Source: Bacteroidales bacterium (GTDB taxonomy: Bacteria > Bacteroidota > Bacteroidia > Bacteroidales > UBA932). Taken from it: a DNA stretch of 64,000 bases. This document shows positions 1 to 8,866 of the stretch, in pieces (the first letter of the stretch is position 1; each line of letters starts with the position of its first letter). The DNA lies in contig JAQVBQ010000005.1 of NCBI GenBank assembly GCA_028690215.1, positions 1-64,000 on the forward strand. Reading direction: 5' to 3'. Made by a program: the position numbers and the translations under genes. The notes beneath the pieces are model-generated. The model was not told the DNA's origin and did not search any database. It was given only the letters and a program-made list of their open reading frames with translations.

Positions 1-114
1 ATATGTGGCATTACTCCTTTTGAGAAAATGCCATTAAATGAACTATTTAGCAAATCTTCACTTTCTGTCCCAATTGATGATTTTCCTAACCTGTTCACTA
101 GTAGTGTTTTTTAA
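1..114 (+). CDS. C-terminal end of a probable IS transposase (partial)
   Basis: The frame is open from the left window edge to a TAA and gives a 37-residue tail (ICGITPFEKMPLNELFSKSS...). The FEKxPLxELF pattern resembles the tail of IS4-type transposases with an N-terminal DUF4372 domain. This is recalled from the family, not searched. The stop lies at the edge of the kinase fragment on the other strand, and the following bases (TTAACGGGACAGTAGTG) could be the terminal inverted repeat of the element. The other end and the catalytic core lie outside the window, so the identification is tentative. Confidence 0.35.
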   Translation: MCGITPFEKMPLNELFSKSSLSVPIDDFPNLFTSSVF

Positions 115-290
115 CGGGACAGTAGTGTGAAGTATTTAATAACAAGCTTTACGCCATCAACCTCCACTATGCGGATATGATTTCTGCCGAGATGCTTGGC
201 ACTTCCCAACTCATCGAATTTCTCCGGAATAGTCTCAATAAAGCTTCTAAGGTTACTGTATCCCGGGTTTATATGAATATCGACTTTCAT
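111..290 (-). pseudogene. Truncated LPS core kinase-like gene (WaaP/InaA type, N-terminus only)
   Basis: Reading back from an ATG at 290 gives 59 residues that begin MKVDIHINPGYSNLRSFIET and contain GRNHIRIVEVDGVKLVIKYF. This matches the start of the Bacteroidota lipopolysaccharide-kinase (Kdo/heptose kinase, WaaP/InaA) family, which is normally about 240-260 residues. Family-like sequence stops at about residue 54 and a stop follows five codons later, inside the presumed end of the insertion sequence. The ATP-binding and catalytic loops are missing, so the fragment cannot be an active kinase. It is too short for the ORF track. Presumably an IS inserted into the gene; the remainder should lie left of the window. 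Confidence 0.6.
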
Positions 291-391
291 AAAGGTCTAT
301 AAGAATTTTTGAAAAGGCTCACAGATGCATATTTTGTACCAAGGACAAAGAGTCAGAGTAAAATTTAGTTTTGTTTACTCTATGTTTTGTT

Positions 392-1213
392 TTAGCTCAC
401 TTTGTTAATGCTGTTAAGGATTCTCTTTGAAACCAGGAAAATGGCAGGTCTTCCTGATAGAGGGTTGGGCTGTGTAAAGACAACTGTCCCATATACCTCT
501 TCAATGTTATTGTATGTCAGAACATGCTCCGGTAATCCCTTTTCCTTAATTCTCCCCTTGTTCATCAGAATAAGCTCGTCACAGTACTCTCCGGCAAGGT
601 TTAGATCGTGGATTATCATCATAACAGTGAGCCCTAATTCTTCATTAAGTTGTTGAACAAGATTGAGTATCTGGATTTGAAGTGCAATATCGAGGTGCGA
701 GGTAGGTTCGTCAAGAAGCAGTAATTCCGGTTCCTGCACGAGGGCTTTGGTAATAGCAACCATCTGCCTCTCTCCGCCGCTGAGTTGAGAAAGAAACTTG
801 TCTCTCATATGAGAGACTCCTGTCAGCTTCATATACTTCTCGGCAATTTCTATGTCTTTCTCATTTTCAAAAAATTGAAAACCTTTATTGTAAGGCAGGC
901 GTCCCATTAATACATAATCCTCAACGGTTATATCGGGACTTTCAATGTCTTGTGTCACAATTGCAAGATTCCGCGCCCTCTCCTTGTGTGAGAAGTGTTT
1001 TAGATTCTTTCCGTTAAGAGATATTTTTCCGCTTTTCAACTTAATATCTCCCGAGATTCCCTTGAAAAACGTTGTCTTTCCTGAGCCGTTTGGGCCGATT
1101 ATACCCACAAAACTTCCTTTTGATATAGAGATGTCAATATCCGATACGAGAAATTTTTTCTCATACCCACATGACATATTTTCTATTTCTAAAAAGTTCA
1201 TTGCCGTTTTCAC
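392..1213 (-). CDS. btuD: ABC transporter ATPase, B12/iron-chelate type (BtuD-like)
   Basis: This 273-residue protein is the cytoplasmic ATPase of a type II importer. Visible motifs are Walker A GPNGSGKTT (about 40-48), Q-loop Gln about 88, signature LSGGE (144-148), Walker B LLLLDEP (164-170) and switch His about 202. The family also serves haem and siderophores. The choice of cobalamin rests on the riboswitch in front of the operon and the BtuF-like first gene. The ORF-track start is a GTG that overlaps the permease stop; an in-frame ATG four codons downstream (1201) is an equally good start. It is the last gene of a three-gene unit. Confidence 0.85.
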   Translation of the reverse strand: MKTAMNFLEIENMSCGYEKKFLVSDIDISISKGSFVGIIGPNGSGKTTFFKGISGDIKLKSGKISLNGKNLKHFSHKERARNLAIVTQDIESPDITVEDYVLMGRLPYNKGFQFFENEKDIEIAEKYMKLTGVSHMRDKFLSQLSGGERQMVAITKALVQEPELLLLDEPTSHLDIALQIQILNLVQQLNEELGLTVMMIIHDLNLAGEYCDELILMNKGRIKEKGLPEHVLTYNNIEEVYGTVVFTQPNPLSGRPAIFLVSKRILNSINKVS

Positions 1214-2229
1214 ATTAACCGGGGTTTTCTTCCAAGGTTGATAAGTATAAATATGAATGATATTCCTCCGATAACACCGGTGATAACACCAATCGGGAGC
1301 TCATTGGGTGCGATTATAGTCCTGGCCAGAGTGTCGCAGAATACTATGAAACCTCCACCTGTAAGGAAAGAGCTTATGATAAGTATCCTGAAGTCAGAAC
1401 CTACTACTATTCTTATGAATTGAGGAATAATCAGCCCCACAAATCCTATTACACCGGCTACTGAGACACACATTCCGGTGAGAAGGGAGGCTATGATAAA
1501 AAGCAGCTTTATTGATATGTCTGTGTTTATACCCAAGTGTCTGGCCTTCTCTTCTCCCAGTCTTAGTGCATTCAGTGTATGAATGAAAAGGTATGTAACC
1601 ACCAGACCGCATAGAGAAATGATTGTGGCAATTCTGATAAGGTTTCCGTTTGCCTCATCAAGAGAGCCCATGACCCAGAAGACGATATTGTGAAGATTTT
1701 CGTTGGTGGTTGTGGCCATTATAAACATCATGGCCGAAGAGGCGATGAAGCTGACCATAACACCTATTAACAGCATATTCTGAGTATGAATCTTCCCCTT
1801 TCTTACGCTAAGTATATACACCGAAACCACTGTAGCCAGAGCTCCAATAAAGCCGGCAGCAGGCAACATAATAGAGCCGATTGTATAGCTCAGGCCGGAA
1901 ACTATTGCAAATGCCACACCCAAGGCGGCACCTCCCGAGATTCCAAGAGTGTAGGGCTCAACCAGAGGATTCCTGTATATACCCTGAAGGATGACTCCTG
2001 CAAGACTTAATGCACCGCCGACAGAAAGCCCAAGGATAATTCGTGGGAGACGTATCTCTCTCAGCACGGTGTATTCGATGCTCCCTTCTCCGTCTAAAAG
2101 GATAGCGGCAATTTTTGATAATGGTATATCAATCTCACCTCTCGAAAGAGAGTAAAGTACTGCTGCAATCACGATTAAGAGAAAGAGTACAAGCCAGAGT
2201 CCCCATTTTATATATCTGGAATAGCTCAT
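1210..2229 (-). CDS. btuC: ABC transporter permease, FecCD/BtuC family
   Basis: This is a 339-residue polytopic inner-membrane protein of the FecCD family. These proteins form dimers with about ten helices per subunit and make the translocation path for cobalamin, haem or ferric siderophores. Family hallmarks include LRLPRIILGLSVGGALSLAG near residues 58-78, the GISGGAALGVA loop, and GFVGLIIPQFIRI near the C-terminus, which corresponds to the segment that couples to the ATPase. It overlaps the binding-protein gene by four bases and the ATPase gene by a few bases, so translation is probably coupled. Confidence 0.9.
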   Translation of the reverse strand: MSYSRYIKWGLWLVLFLLIVIAAVLYSLSRGEIDIPLSKIAAILLDGEGSIEYTVLREIRLPRIILGLSVGGALSLAGVILQGIYRNPLVEPYTLGISGGAALGVAFAIVSGLSYTIGSIMLPAAGFIGALATVVSVYILSVRKGKIHTQNMLLIGVMVSFIASSAMMFIMATTTNENLHNIVFWVMGSLDEANGNLIRIATIISLCGLVVTYLFIHTLNALRLGEEKARHLGINTDISIKLLFIIASLLTGMCVSVAGVIGFVGLIIPQFIRIVVGSDFRILIISSFLTGGGFIVFCDTLARTIIAPNELPIGVITGVIGGISFIFILINLGRKPRLM

Positions 2230-3044
2230 TTGTATAGCTTTGTTATAAGTTCTTCAAGAACATCTATGAAAGTGACCGGATTTGGTCCGCAAGACTTATA
2301 CGGGTCTACTGTAAAAACCTTTCCGTTTTTAGTGGCAGAGAGGCTTTTGTACTTTTCCCATGTTGCCTTCTCCTCATTTCCCACTATGCCCATTGTCACT
2401 ATAACGATTGCATCAGGGTTCTTAAGAAGTACGTTTTCTCGGGTTATTGCTCCGGTTGTAATATCTGTGGATATATTCACACCACCCGCCTGAACTATGA
2501 AGTCATGCATAAATGTGTTCGGAACAGCAGTAAAGAGAGGCTTAGCACCTATTTCAAAAAATACTTTCGGTCTCTTTCCCGGAGGTATTAATGCCTTCAG
2601 GCTGTCCAGCCGCCCCTTCTGTGATTTTACAATATTTCTTGCAAGAGGCTCTCTGCCGGCATATTTGCTTATCAGCATGAATTGTTCGCATATCTCGTTG
2701 TAGGAAGAGGCACTCTTAAATGATATGACTTTGATACCCAGCTTTTTCATTGCGTCTTTGACAGAGGGTTTGGTCAAACTGGTAGCAAATACGACATCCG
2801 GTTTCAGAAGGAGGACCTTTTCCACATTCACCTCTATGGCTGATGCTACGATGCTCTTCTTATCCTTCACCCCCTCAAGGCAATAGTTGGTACATCCGAC
2901 CAGTTTGTCCTGAGCTCCCATCAGATAGATCATATTTGTGACAGATGGGGCGAGAGAGACAATTCTCCGGGCTGTCTGTGAATAACCAATGGTTGTCAAT
3001 GAGAGTAAGACAATCAGAAGGGTATATTTTCTGAAATAATGCAT
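2226..3044 (-). CDS. btuF: Periplasmic B12-binding protein (BtuF-like)
   Basis: This 272-residue protein has a Sec signal peptide (cleavage near GYS-QT, residue 22) and a class III substrate-binding fold. The segments RIVSLAPSVTNMIYLMGA and KPDVVFATSL are typical of BtuF/FecB-type proteins. It should bind the corrinoid in the periplasm and pass it to the permease. It is the first gene after the cobalamin riboswitch, which is the strongest evidence for the substrate. No lipobox is visible. No BtuB-type TonB receptor is present nearby, so the outer-membrane step must be encoded elsewhere. Confidence 0.85.
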   Translation of the reverse strand: MHYFRKYTLLIVLLSLTTIGYSQTARRIVSLAPSVTNMIYLMGAQDKLVGCTNYCLEGVKDKKSIVASAIEVNVEKVLLLKPDVVFATSLTKPSVKDAMKKLGIKVISFKSASSYNEICEQFMLISKYAGREPLARNIVKSQKGRLDSLKALIPPGKRPKVFFEIGAKPLFTAVPNTFMHDFIVQAGGVNISTDITTGAITRENVLLKNPDAIVIVTMGIVGNEEKATWEKYKSLSATKNGKVFTVDPYKSCGPNPVTFIDVLEELITKLYK

Positions 3045-3063
3045 AACACTACCTTTATTTTGT

Positions 3064-3131
3064 CAACTTTCGGGGGGGGGCTTAACATATAAGGTTCGAA
3101 GACTCTATATATCTTGCCTTTCACCCGAAAG
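3064..3131 (-). promoter_or_regulatory. Likely expression platform of the B12 riboswitch, with a poly-C tract
   Basis: Just after the aptamer the RNA contains CTTTCGGG, and about 50 bases later a run of nine C followed by GAAAG. These are complementary and can form a long-range stem close to the btuF start codon. No U-tract follows, so control of translation seems more likely than termination. The C9 run makes the pairing register flexible and is a possible slippage site. Confidence 0.45.
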
Positions 3132-3145
3132 CTACGAATACTATT

Positions 3146-3312
3146 TGCCGGCAGGTCTTCTGGCTTGTCCTTTCCTGGCTGCCTTCCCGCCCAAAAGGGC
3201 AGTGGCTTCAGAGAGCCAGTCATAAAAGTGGACTTACAGCTACGGGGATAGCTCCTGCATCTCACAGGATTCCCTTTTAATTCCTTTATGTTTCTTGCTA
3301 TGGAAACCGGCA
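3146..3312 (-). promoter_or_regulatory. Cobalamin (AdoCbl) riboswitch
   Basis: On the minus strand the leader shows the hallmarks of the class: an AAAGGGAATCC segment followed by GTGAGATGCAGGAGC, CCCCGTAGCTGTAAG, the B12 box GCCACTG, GGGAAGGC, and a closing AAGCCAGAAGACCTGCCGG. The last segment can pair with the initial GCCGGTTTCC to form P1/P2. The aptamer starts a few bases after the predicted transcription start and lies upstream of btuF. Established biology predicts that bound cobalamin turns the operon off. Confidence 0.93.
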
Positions 3313-3324
3313 GAATTATTGTGA

Positions 3325-3332
3325 CAAAATTA
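3325..3332 (-). promoter_or_regulatory. Promoter -7 box of the B12 operon
   Basis: TAATTTTG matches the Bacteroidota TAnnTTTG box and would start transcription near 3318, just before the first base of the riboswitch. No clear TTTG -33 element is visible. Confidence 0.55.
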
Positions 3333-3337
3333 GGTAT

Positions 3338-4357
3338 TTATTTCTTTCTATGCTCCTTTTTATAGTTTTTTACCATCATTCCGAAGGATTTGTCTCTTTT
3401 TCTCTTCTCTAATTCAGACAACTCAAAGAAACTTCTCTCCTTTTCCATTTTCATATAGTTATTATACAACTCCTCATTCAGTTCACCTTTGGAAAGGGCT
3501 TTGAGAACCTTGCACCCAGACTCATTGGTATGTGTGCAGTCAGTGTAACGGCAGCCCCTGGCCAAATGGTAAATTGTATCGAATGTGGTTTCCATTCCTG
3601 CGGAGGCGTTTGCTATTCCAACCTCTCTCATTCCGGGATTATCTATAAGAACAGCCCCGTTTTCAAGATAAAAGAGCTCTCTGTGTGTAGTTGTATGCCG
3701 CCCCTTGTTCGTCTGAGATCCTATCTCCCGGGTCTTCATCAGATCTCTTCCTGTCAGATTGTTTATCAATGTTGATTTGCCGACACCTGAAGAGCCCAGC
3801 AGACAATAGGTTTTCCCGGCTTTTATCAGAGAGAGAAGTTCCGGGTATCCTTTACGTGTTTCGTTACTGATAAAAACAGCAGGAATCCCGCTTATGCGAT
3901 CACATATTCTCTGTCGGATCTCTTCAGCTGAACTATCTGAGATTGTATCCGTCTTTGTAATCACTATAATTGGTGAGACTTTTGACTCATTGCATATTAT
4001 GAGATATCGTTCCAATCTGTTGAGGTTGAAGTCCCTGTCCACAGCCTGTACAAGCAATGCATAATCGATATTTGCCCCGATTATCTGTACATCACTTTGC
4101 TTTCCGGATGACTCCCTTTTAATGCAGGAAGACCTTGGCAATATGCTGTGAATTATTCCAAAAGAGTTATCGTAAATTTTCAAGGTAACCCAGTCACCAA
4201 CGGCAGGGAAATCCTCCCTGCCTTGTGCTGTGAAACGCATGTTACCGGTAACTTCTGACTCAATCTCTCCAAACTCAGTCTTGACTATGTATAGCTCTTT
4301 GTGCTCTGCGATTACCCTGCCTTTTTCGAATCCCTCCGGTATAAAAAACTGTTCCAT
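3338..4357 (-). CDS. rsgA: Ribosome small subunit-dependent GTPase RsgA
   Basis: This 339-residue circularly permuted GTPase acts in late maturation of the 30S subunit. Domain order is an OB fold (about 1-75), a G domain with permuted motif order, and a C-terminal zinc finger. Visible motifs are G4 TKTD (134-137), then G1 GSSGVGKST (188-196), G2 in the GRHTTTH segment (219-225) and G3 DNPGM (239-243). The zinc ligands are Cys269, Cys274, His276 and Cys282. This permuted order is diagnostic of RsgA/YjeQ. It starts one base after the methyltransferase stop, so the two are probably co-transcribed. Confidence 0.96.
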   Translation of the reverse strand: MEQFFIPEGFEKGRVIAEHKELYIVKTEFGEIESEVTGNMRFTAQGREDFPAVGDWVTLKIYDNSFGIIHSILPRSSCIKRESSGKQSDVQIIGANIDYALLVQAVDRDFNLNRLERYLIICNESKVSPIIVITKTDTISDSSAEEIRQRICDRISGIPAVFISNETRKGYPELLSLIKAGKTYCLLGSSGVGKSTLINNLTGRDLMKTREIGSQTNKGRHTTTHRELFYLENGAVLIDNPGMREVGIANASAGMETTFDTIYHLARGCRYTDCTHTNESGCKVLKALSKGELNEELYNNYMKMEKERSFFELSELEKRKRDKSFGMMVKNYKKEHRKK

Positions 4358-4358
4358 A

Positions 4359-5147
4359 TCAATACTTCCTCCCGATAAAGAATGTGTAACTGTAGTAATC
4401 TTTATACTTTTCGAAGTAAGATATCTCCTCCATCATCTCCTCTACAAATCCTCTTGCAGAGTCGCTTGAATTCTGTTGTTCAAGGAACTTGTCAAAAATA
4501 GGGAGCATGGGTTTGTAGTAGTTTTCCATCCAGCAGTACTCAGGAAGCACAAAGGTTGCGACAGGCTCATAACCGGCCTTCTCCATCTGTTTTACCTTAG
4601 TTGAGGTGAAATCGATTTCCGGATAAGCGTCTGTCCAGTATTTTACAATCTCTTTAGGGGGATTTTCCCTTAACCAGGTAATCTCTGATACAGCCAAAAA
4701 ACCACCGTGCTTGAGATATCTTTTCCATTCATTTATACCTCTTTCGAATCCGATATGATAAATAGAGCCCTCCGCCCAGATTAGGTCAAACTCCTCATCG
4801 CGGAAGGGAAGATTGTCCATTGAGGCAACTATGCCCTCGATTCTTTTACCAAGACTGTTTTCCCAGATTCTCTCCTGCAGCTTTTCAATCATCTGTGGGA
4901 TAAGATCCACGGCTTTAATTGAAGACTTTGTATTTTCCCTGAGTGTTTGGGTCTGGCCTCCTGTTCCGCAACCGATATCGGCTATTTTGGTGTTTTCATC
5001 CATCGGTCCGACGAATTCCAGAGCCTTGATTGTCATTTCGACAGCTCCCGGTCCTTGACGGTCAATCTGCTTGAAAAAATCTGTAATTAGATTGAAATCT
5101 ATAACTGGTGTAAGACACTCGTTTTTATTTGATTTATTAGTTTCCAT
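4359..5147 (-). CDS. Class I SAM-dependent methyltransferase, substrate unknown
   Basis: This 262-residue cytoplasmic protein has a Rossmann-type methyltransferase core. Motif I is DIGCGTGGQ (57-65), a motif II-type acidic residue follows in IKAVDLIP, and LIWAEGSIYHIGF matches the post-motif region. The C-terminal quarter (ENYYKPMLPIF and onward) is a helical cap that would set substrate choice, but nothing in it identifies the substrate. It is followed immediately by rsgA. A role in ribosome or RNA modification is possible from context only. Confidence 0.8.
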   Translation of the reverse strand: METNKSNKNECLTPVIDFNLITDFFKQIDRQGPGAVEMTIKALEFVGPMDENTKIADIGCGTGGQTQTLRENTKSSIKAVDLIPQMIEKLQERIWENSLGKRIEGIVASMDNLPFRDEEFDLIWAEGSIYHIGFERGINEWKRYLKHGGFLAVSEITWLRENPPKEIVKYWTDAYPEIDFTSTKVKQMEKAGYEPVATFVLPEYCWMENYYKPMLPIFDKFLEQQNSSDSARGFVEEMMEEISYFEKYKDYYSYTFFIGRKY

Positions 5148-5243
5148 TGTGTTGTGTAAATGTTGTCATCCATCCGGTCTGTCCGGAATGTATAATTATG
5201 TATAATGTAAGATTATTCCTCACCGACTAGTGAGGTTTTATAG

Positions 5244-5270
5244 GAGCCGTATGAAGGTGCGGCTCTCTTT
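5244..5270. terminator. Possible hairpin between the UvrA-like and methyltransferase genes
   Basis: GAGCCG and CGGCTC form a perfect 6-bp stem around a 10-base loop, 75 bases after the stop of the minus-strand UvrA-like gene. A short T-rich stretch follows on the plus side only. As a terminator for the minus-strand gene it is weak. Confidence 0.3.
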
Positions 5271-5340
5271 ATGCAATGTCCAACACGGAACTATGTAATG
5301 ATTTAATCATAAATTGATTTATGCGGCAAATGTAATAATA

Positions 5341-7599
5341 TTATTGAATAATTGGCTGAAGAAATCTTCCGGTAAATGATTTTTCACATTTAATAAGATT
5401 TTCAGGTATTCCCTCAAAAATAACCTCCCCGCCGGCTTTACCGCCCTCCGGTCCCATATCGATTACCCAATCGGCGTGCTTTATGATATCCGGATTGTGC
5501 TCAATAATTATAACAGTGTTGTTTTTATCTACCAGAGCACCTACAATCCGTCTGAAATTCTCTATGTCTGACATATGGAGGCCGGTAGTTGGCTCATCCA
5601 TGATATAGATGCTGCTGTCATTTTTAAGCTCTGTGGCTATTTTAAGCCTTTGAGACTCGCCTCCTGAAAGGGTGCTCAGAGACTGGCCAAGTTTGAGATA
5701 ACCAAGTCCGACTTCTCGGAGGAGATCGATCTGTTTCCTGATTTTATCGTTTTTGAAGAATTCCAGTGCCTGATTGACAGTCATGTCGAGGACCTCTGCT
5801 ATGTTCATCGAGTTGTATTTTAAATCCAGCACCTCTTTGTGGTATCTTTTTCCTTCGCACTCATCACACACGGTTTTTACAGAGTCGAGAAAATGGAGTT
5901 CAAAGGTGAGAGTACCCTGACCATTGCATTTCAGACAGGCACCCTTTGAGTTGAAACTGAACAATGAAGCCTCTGTCTGAGTTGCTTTTGCAAACTCTTT
6001 CCTGATGAGGTCAAAGACACCGATATAGGTTGCAACATTTGCCCTCGAGGACTTTCCGATTGCAGATTGGTCTATTACAACAGCTTCAGGATGTTGTTTG
6101 ACAAAACACTCATGTATCAGGCTGCTTTTTCCGCTGCCGGCAACTCCTGTAATGCATGTCGGCACACCCTTTGGTATGCGGGTACTCACACTCTTAAGGT
6201 TGTTGGCTGTGGCATTTTTGATTTCAAAAAATCCGGACGGCTCTTTTCTTTTAAAATGACATTTTTCTTCCGCGGACAAATATTTTCCGGTAATGCTATT
6301 TGTCGAGTATATTCCTGAAGGAGTGCCGTTGTATACAATATTCCCGCCGTTCTTTCCGGCCAAGGGACCTATGTCAATAATCCATTCGGCAGATTTTATT
6401 ATTTCCGGATCGTGCTCCACTACAAAGACGCTGTTTCCCCTCTCTTTCAAACGGGAGAGGACTGTGAGAAGCCTCTCGGTATCCCTCGGATGTAGCCCGA
6501 TTGAAGGTTCGTCCAATACGTAGAGCATGTCTGTAAGATTGCAGTCCAGTTGTCTGGCCATCTTCACTCTCTGGGACTCGCCGCCGGAAAGTGTGCTGAC
6601 AGCACGGTCAAGTGAAAGGTAACCGACTCCGATTTCTATAAGCTGTTCAAGGAGAAAGCGTGCTTTACGCAATATCGGTCTCGAAATCTCATCGTCGATA
6701 TCGGAGAGAAATGAGTGCAGGTCAATCAACTCCATTTCGCACAACCGGTCTATTGAACATCCTTTGATTTTTACCGACTTTGCCCTCTCGTTTATTCTGG
6801 AGCCGCCGCACACACTGCAACTCCGGTAAATGAAATATTTGGTGTAGGCGTTCTTCTCGTTTTCATCTGTCTCATCATCTGCCCTTCCGGTAACTGCTTT
6901 TTCGAGTTTTCGCGCAATACCCTCATAATACTTAGTATATGTTAGACGGCTTTTTCTCTTGTCAATCTCAAAAGGTTCTGAATACAACAATAGATTGAGC
7001 TCTTGGTCGGTAAACTCTTTCAAGGGTTTGTCATTGTCAACGATTCCAATGCTGATAAGCTCTTTCCACAAAAAACCTCCCACCTTGTAATGCGGATGGG
7101 TTATTGCTCCCTCTCTCAGAGACTTTTCCCTGTCGAGGAAAAGATCAAGATCAAGAGTTATCTCTTTACCCAGGCCGTGGCAGTGGGTACACATACCCTC
7201 CGGATGGTTGAACGAAAAATAAAAGGAAGGGCCGATAAAGGGTTTTGCAATCCTCGAGTAGAGCAGCCTGAGGTAAGTGTTTATCTCAGTTGCTGTTCCG
7301 ACGGTGCTTCTCAAGTTGTTGCCCATCTTTTTCTGGTCTATTATTATAGCCGTTGAAAGATTCTGGATCTCATCCACGTCAGGCCTTGAAAGCTTTGGCA
7401 TTCTTGTACGGGCAAAGGTTGAAAATGTCTCTATAAGCTGTCTTTGAGCCTCAGTGTAGATTGTGTCAAATAGGAGGGAGGACTTACCGGAGCCGGAGAC
7501 ACCGGTAAACACTACCAGTTTGTGTTTGGGTATCTCAAGATTTATGTTTCTGAGATTGTTTGTATGAGCGTTCTGGATTATAATGCTGTCTTGTCTCAT
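5341..7599 (-). CDS. Short UvrA-like ABC ATPase (UvrA paralogue without the UvrB-binding insert)
   Basis: This 752-residue protein carries two ABC ATPase halves. Walker [10 protein letters not shown] lies at about 33-41 and GVAGSGKSS near 484-492, with LSGGESQR signatures and DEP Walker B motifs in both halves. Zinc-type CxxC pairs are present (CTHCHGLG about 137, [23 protein letters not shown]). Canonical UvrA is about 940 residues. The missing length lies in the first half, where the UvrB-binding region would be. Such short relatives are known as UvrA2 or DrrC types and are linked to tolerance of DNA-binding drugs. Whether this one acts in repair or drug tolerance cannot be read from sequence. 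It has its own promoter. Confidence 0.88.
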   Translation of the reverse strand: MRQDSIIIQNAHTNNLRNINLEIPKHKLVVFTGVSGSGKSSLLFDTIYTEAQRQLIETFSTFARTRMPKLSRPDVDEIQNLSTAIIIDQKKMGNNLRSTVGTATEINTYLRLLYSRIAKPFIGPSFYFSFNHPEGMCTHCHGLGKEITLDLDLFLDREKSLREGAITHPHYKVGGFLWKELISIGIVDNDKPLKEFTDQELNLLLYSEPFEIDKRKSRLTYTKYYEGIARKLEKAVTGRADDETDENEKNAYTKYFIYRSCSVCGGSRINERAKSVKIKGCSIDRLCEMELIDLHSFLSDIDDEISRPILRKARFLLEQLIEIGVGYLSLDRAVSTLSGGESQRVKMARQLDCNLTDMLYVLDEPSIGLHPRDTERLLTVLSRLKERGNSVFVVEHDPEIIKSAEWIIDIGPLAGKNGGNIVYNGTPSGIYSTNSITGKYLSAEEKCHFKRKEPSGFFEIKNATANNLKSVSTRIPKGVPTCITGVAGSGKSSLIHECFVKQHPEAVVIDQSAIGKSSRANVATYIGVFDLIRKEFAKATQTEASLFSFNSKGACLKCNGQGTLTFELHFLDSVKTVCDECEGKRYHKEVLDLKYNSMNIAEVLDMTVNQALEFFKNDKIRKQIDLLREVGLGYLKLGQSLSTLSGGESQRLKIATELKNDSSIYIMDEPTTGLHMSDIENFRRIVGALVDKNNTVIIIEHNPDIIKHADWVIDMGPEGGKAGGEVIFEGIPENLIKCEKSFTGRFLQPIIQ

Positions 7600-7627
7600 G
7601 GATCAGAGTTTGATTTTGTTGAAGCGA

Positions 7628-7655
7628 CAAAGGTATCAGATCCGAAAATGACAAA
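7628..7655 (-). promoter_or_regulatory. Promoter of the UvrA-like gene
   Basis: TACCTTTG (-7 box, 7628-7635) is preceded 16 bp upstream by TTTG (7652-7655). Transcription would start near 7621, about 22 bases before the ATG at 7599. Confidence 0.6.
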
Positions 7656-7677
7656 ATTGTAAAAAAACGACAATCGG

Positions 7678-8484
7678 CTATTCGAAGTAGTCGGCATGAC
7701 ACGGTCCAAGGGCAAGAAACTCCCTCGGAGTGTATCCGGAAAGGCTTTTAAAGTCTTTTATAAAGTGAGCCTGATCAAAATATCCGTTATCGTATGTCAA
7801 TCCGGTAAGATATTTGGGTCCGGCTCCGGAGAGGTTTTGTATAACGCCCTGAAAGCGGACTATGCGGATGAACTGTTTAGGAGTTTTTCCTAAATAACTG
7901 GAAAACTTTCTCTCCAGCGACTTGTTTGTAACTGAAAATTTTCCGGTAAGGTCTGAACTTCTCAATTGCCCTCTTGACTGCGTTATATACTCCACACATT
8001 TCTCAATAAGCAGGACATCGTTGTTCTTAGCCGGCCTGAAACAATCTCTGAGGAATTGCTCAATGATCATGATTCTCTCTGTAATTGACGAGGCCAGACA
8101 GACGCGCTCTTCTATCTCTTTTATCCTGGAGCTGAATATATCTGAAAGGGAGACAGAGGAATCCTCGATCTCTGATAAAGGAAAGTGATGGAAGTGAGAA
8201 GCGCCCCCGGGAAGAAATGTGACTGCTATAACGCCTGATTCACCGCGAGTTGTCACATCAAAATAATTGCAACTAATGCCGCTTGCCAAAGAGCGTGGTT
8301 GTGCAATTTGCTCTCCTGAATTTTTGACGAAAAATGGGTTGCGATAGTGAAACATCCACTCTATATTGCCTGTAGGTATAACCCGTTCACACACCTCCCC
8401 GTCTGAAGCTTCTGCTTCGAGGATCCAGTAATGCCTTATATATTGGGCTAAAAAGCCTGACGGCTTTATATACTGAAAGTGCAT
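7678..8484 (-). CDS. AraC-family transcriptional regulator
   Basis: The ORF track gives 331 residues, but the first 63 codons run through the tRNA-Pro gene and its terminator and are not credible. The ATG at 8484 (MHFQYIKPSGFLAQYIRHYW) gives 268 residues and a normal start for this group. The N-terminal ~150 residues form a cupin-like sensing domain of the DUF6597 kind, with LPGGASHFHHFP. The C-terminal ~100 residues hold the two-helix AraC DNA-binding unit (SVTNKSLERKFSSYLG and DNGYFDQAHFIKDFK). No target genes are evident. It ends close to the promoter of the UvrA-like gene but has no obvious link with it. Confidence 0.82.
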   Translation of the reverse strand: MHFQYIKPSGFLAQYIRHYWILEAEASDGEVCERVIPTGNIEWMFHYRNPFFVKNSGEQIAQPRSLASGISCNYFDVTTRGESGVIAVTFLPGGASHFHHFPLSEIEDSSVSLSDIFSSRIKEIEERVCLASSITERIMIIEQFLRDCFRPAKNNDVLLIEKCVEYITQSRGQLRSSDLTGKFSVTNKSLERKFSSYLGKTPKQFIRIVRFQGVIQNLSGAGPKYLTGLTYDNGYFDQAHFIKDFKSLSGYTPREFLALGPCHADYFE

Positions 8485-8550
8485 ATGATTATTGTTTACA
8501 GATAAAAATATACAAAATTGCAGGAAGTGGAGTAAAGGGGCGGATAAATT

Positions 8551-8590
8551 AAAAACCTGCAAATCATACGACTTACAGGTTTTTAGTTTT
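8551..8590 (-). terminator. Intrinsic terminator of tRNA-Pro
   Basis: AAAAACCTG and CAGGTTTTT form a 9-bp stem around a 16-base loop. On the minus strand it ends in a T run, 20 bases past the 3' end of the tRNA. Confidence 0.75.
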
Positions 8591-8605
8591 TTTGAAATCA
8601 ATTTG

Positions 8606-8679
8606 TCGGGGTACTCCGACTCGAACGGAGGACCCCCTGCTCCCAAAGCAGGTGCGCTAGCCAACTGCGCCACACCCCG
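8606..8679 (-). tRNA. tRNA-Pro (anticodon UGG)
   Basis: The minus strand folds into a full cloverleaf. The acceptor arms CGGGGTG and TACCCCG pair with one G-U. The D-arm is GGCGCAGTTGGCTAGCGC, the anticodon arm is CCTGC-TTTGGGA-GCAGG (TGG at 34-36), and the T-arm contains GTTCGAGTC. The discriminator is A and CCA is not encoded. A strong promoter and a terminator flank it. Confidence 0.97.
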
Positions 8680-8714
8680 ATTTATAAGAACGATCCCTCT
8701 CTTGAAAGGGAGTG

Positions 8715-8745
8715 CAAAGATATGGACTAAAAATCAATTTGCAAA
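8715..8745 (-). promoter_or_regulatory. Promoter of tRNA-Pro
   Basis: TTTG (8742-8745), a 19-bp spacer and TATCTTTG (8715-8722) match the Bacteroidota sigma-ABfr promoter. The start point would be near 8708, about 29 bases before the mature tRNA. Confidence 0.8.
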
Positions 8746-8866
8746 TTTTTTTTATAAATCCGCTGTTATAATATTCCACTCTAAGCCAATACCTATATAT
8801 TCAAACATATTAAAAGAAAAGCGATTGAAAATCAACCGCTTTGGATTTAATACGTAATGAATCCAT

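Noticed and set aside
3014-3265. ORF of 83 codons on the minus strand
   Set aside because: It lies across the cobalamin riboswitch and its leader; no protein family match is visible.
8485-8673. N-terminal 63 codons of the ORF at 7678..8673
   Set aside because: They translate the tRNA-Pro gene and its terminator. The family start is the ATG at 8484.
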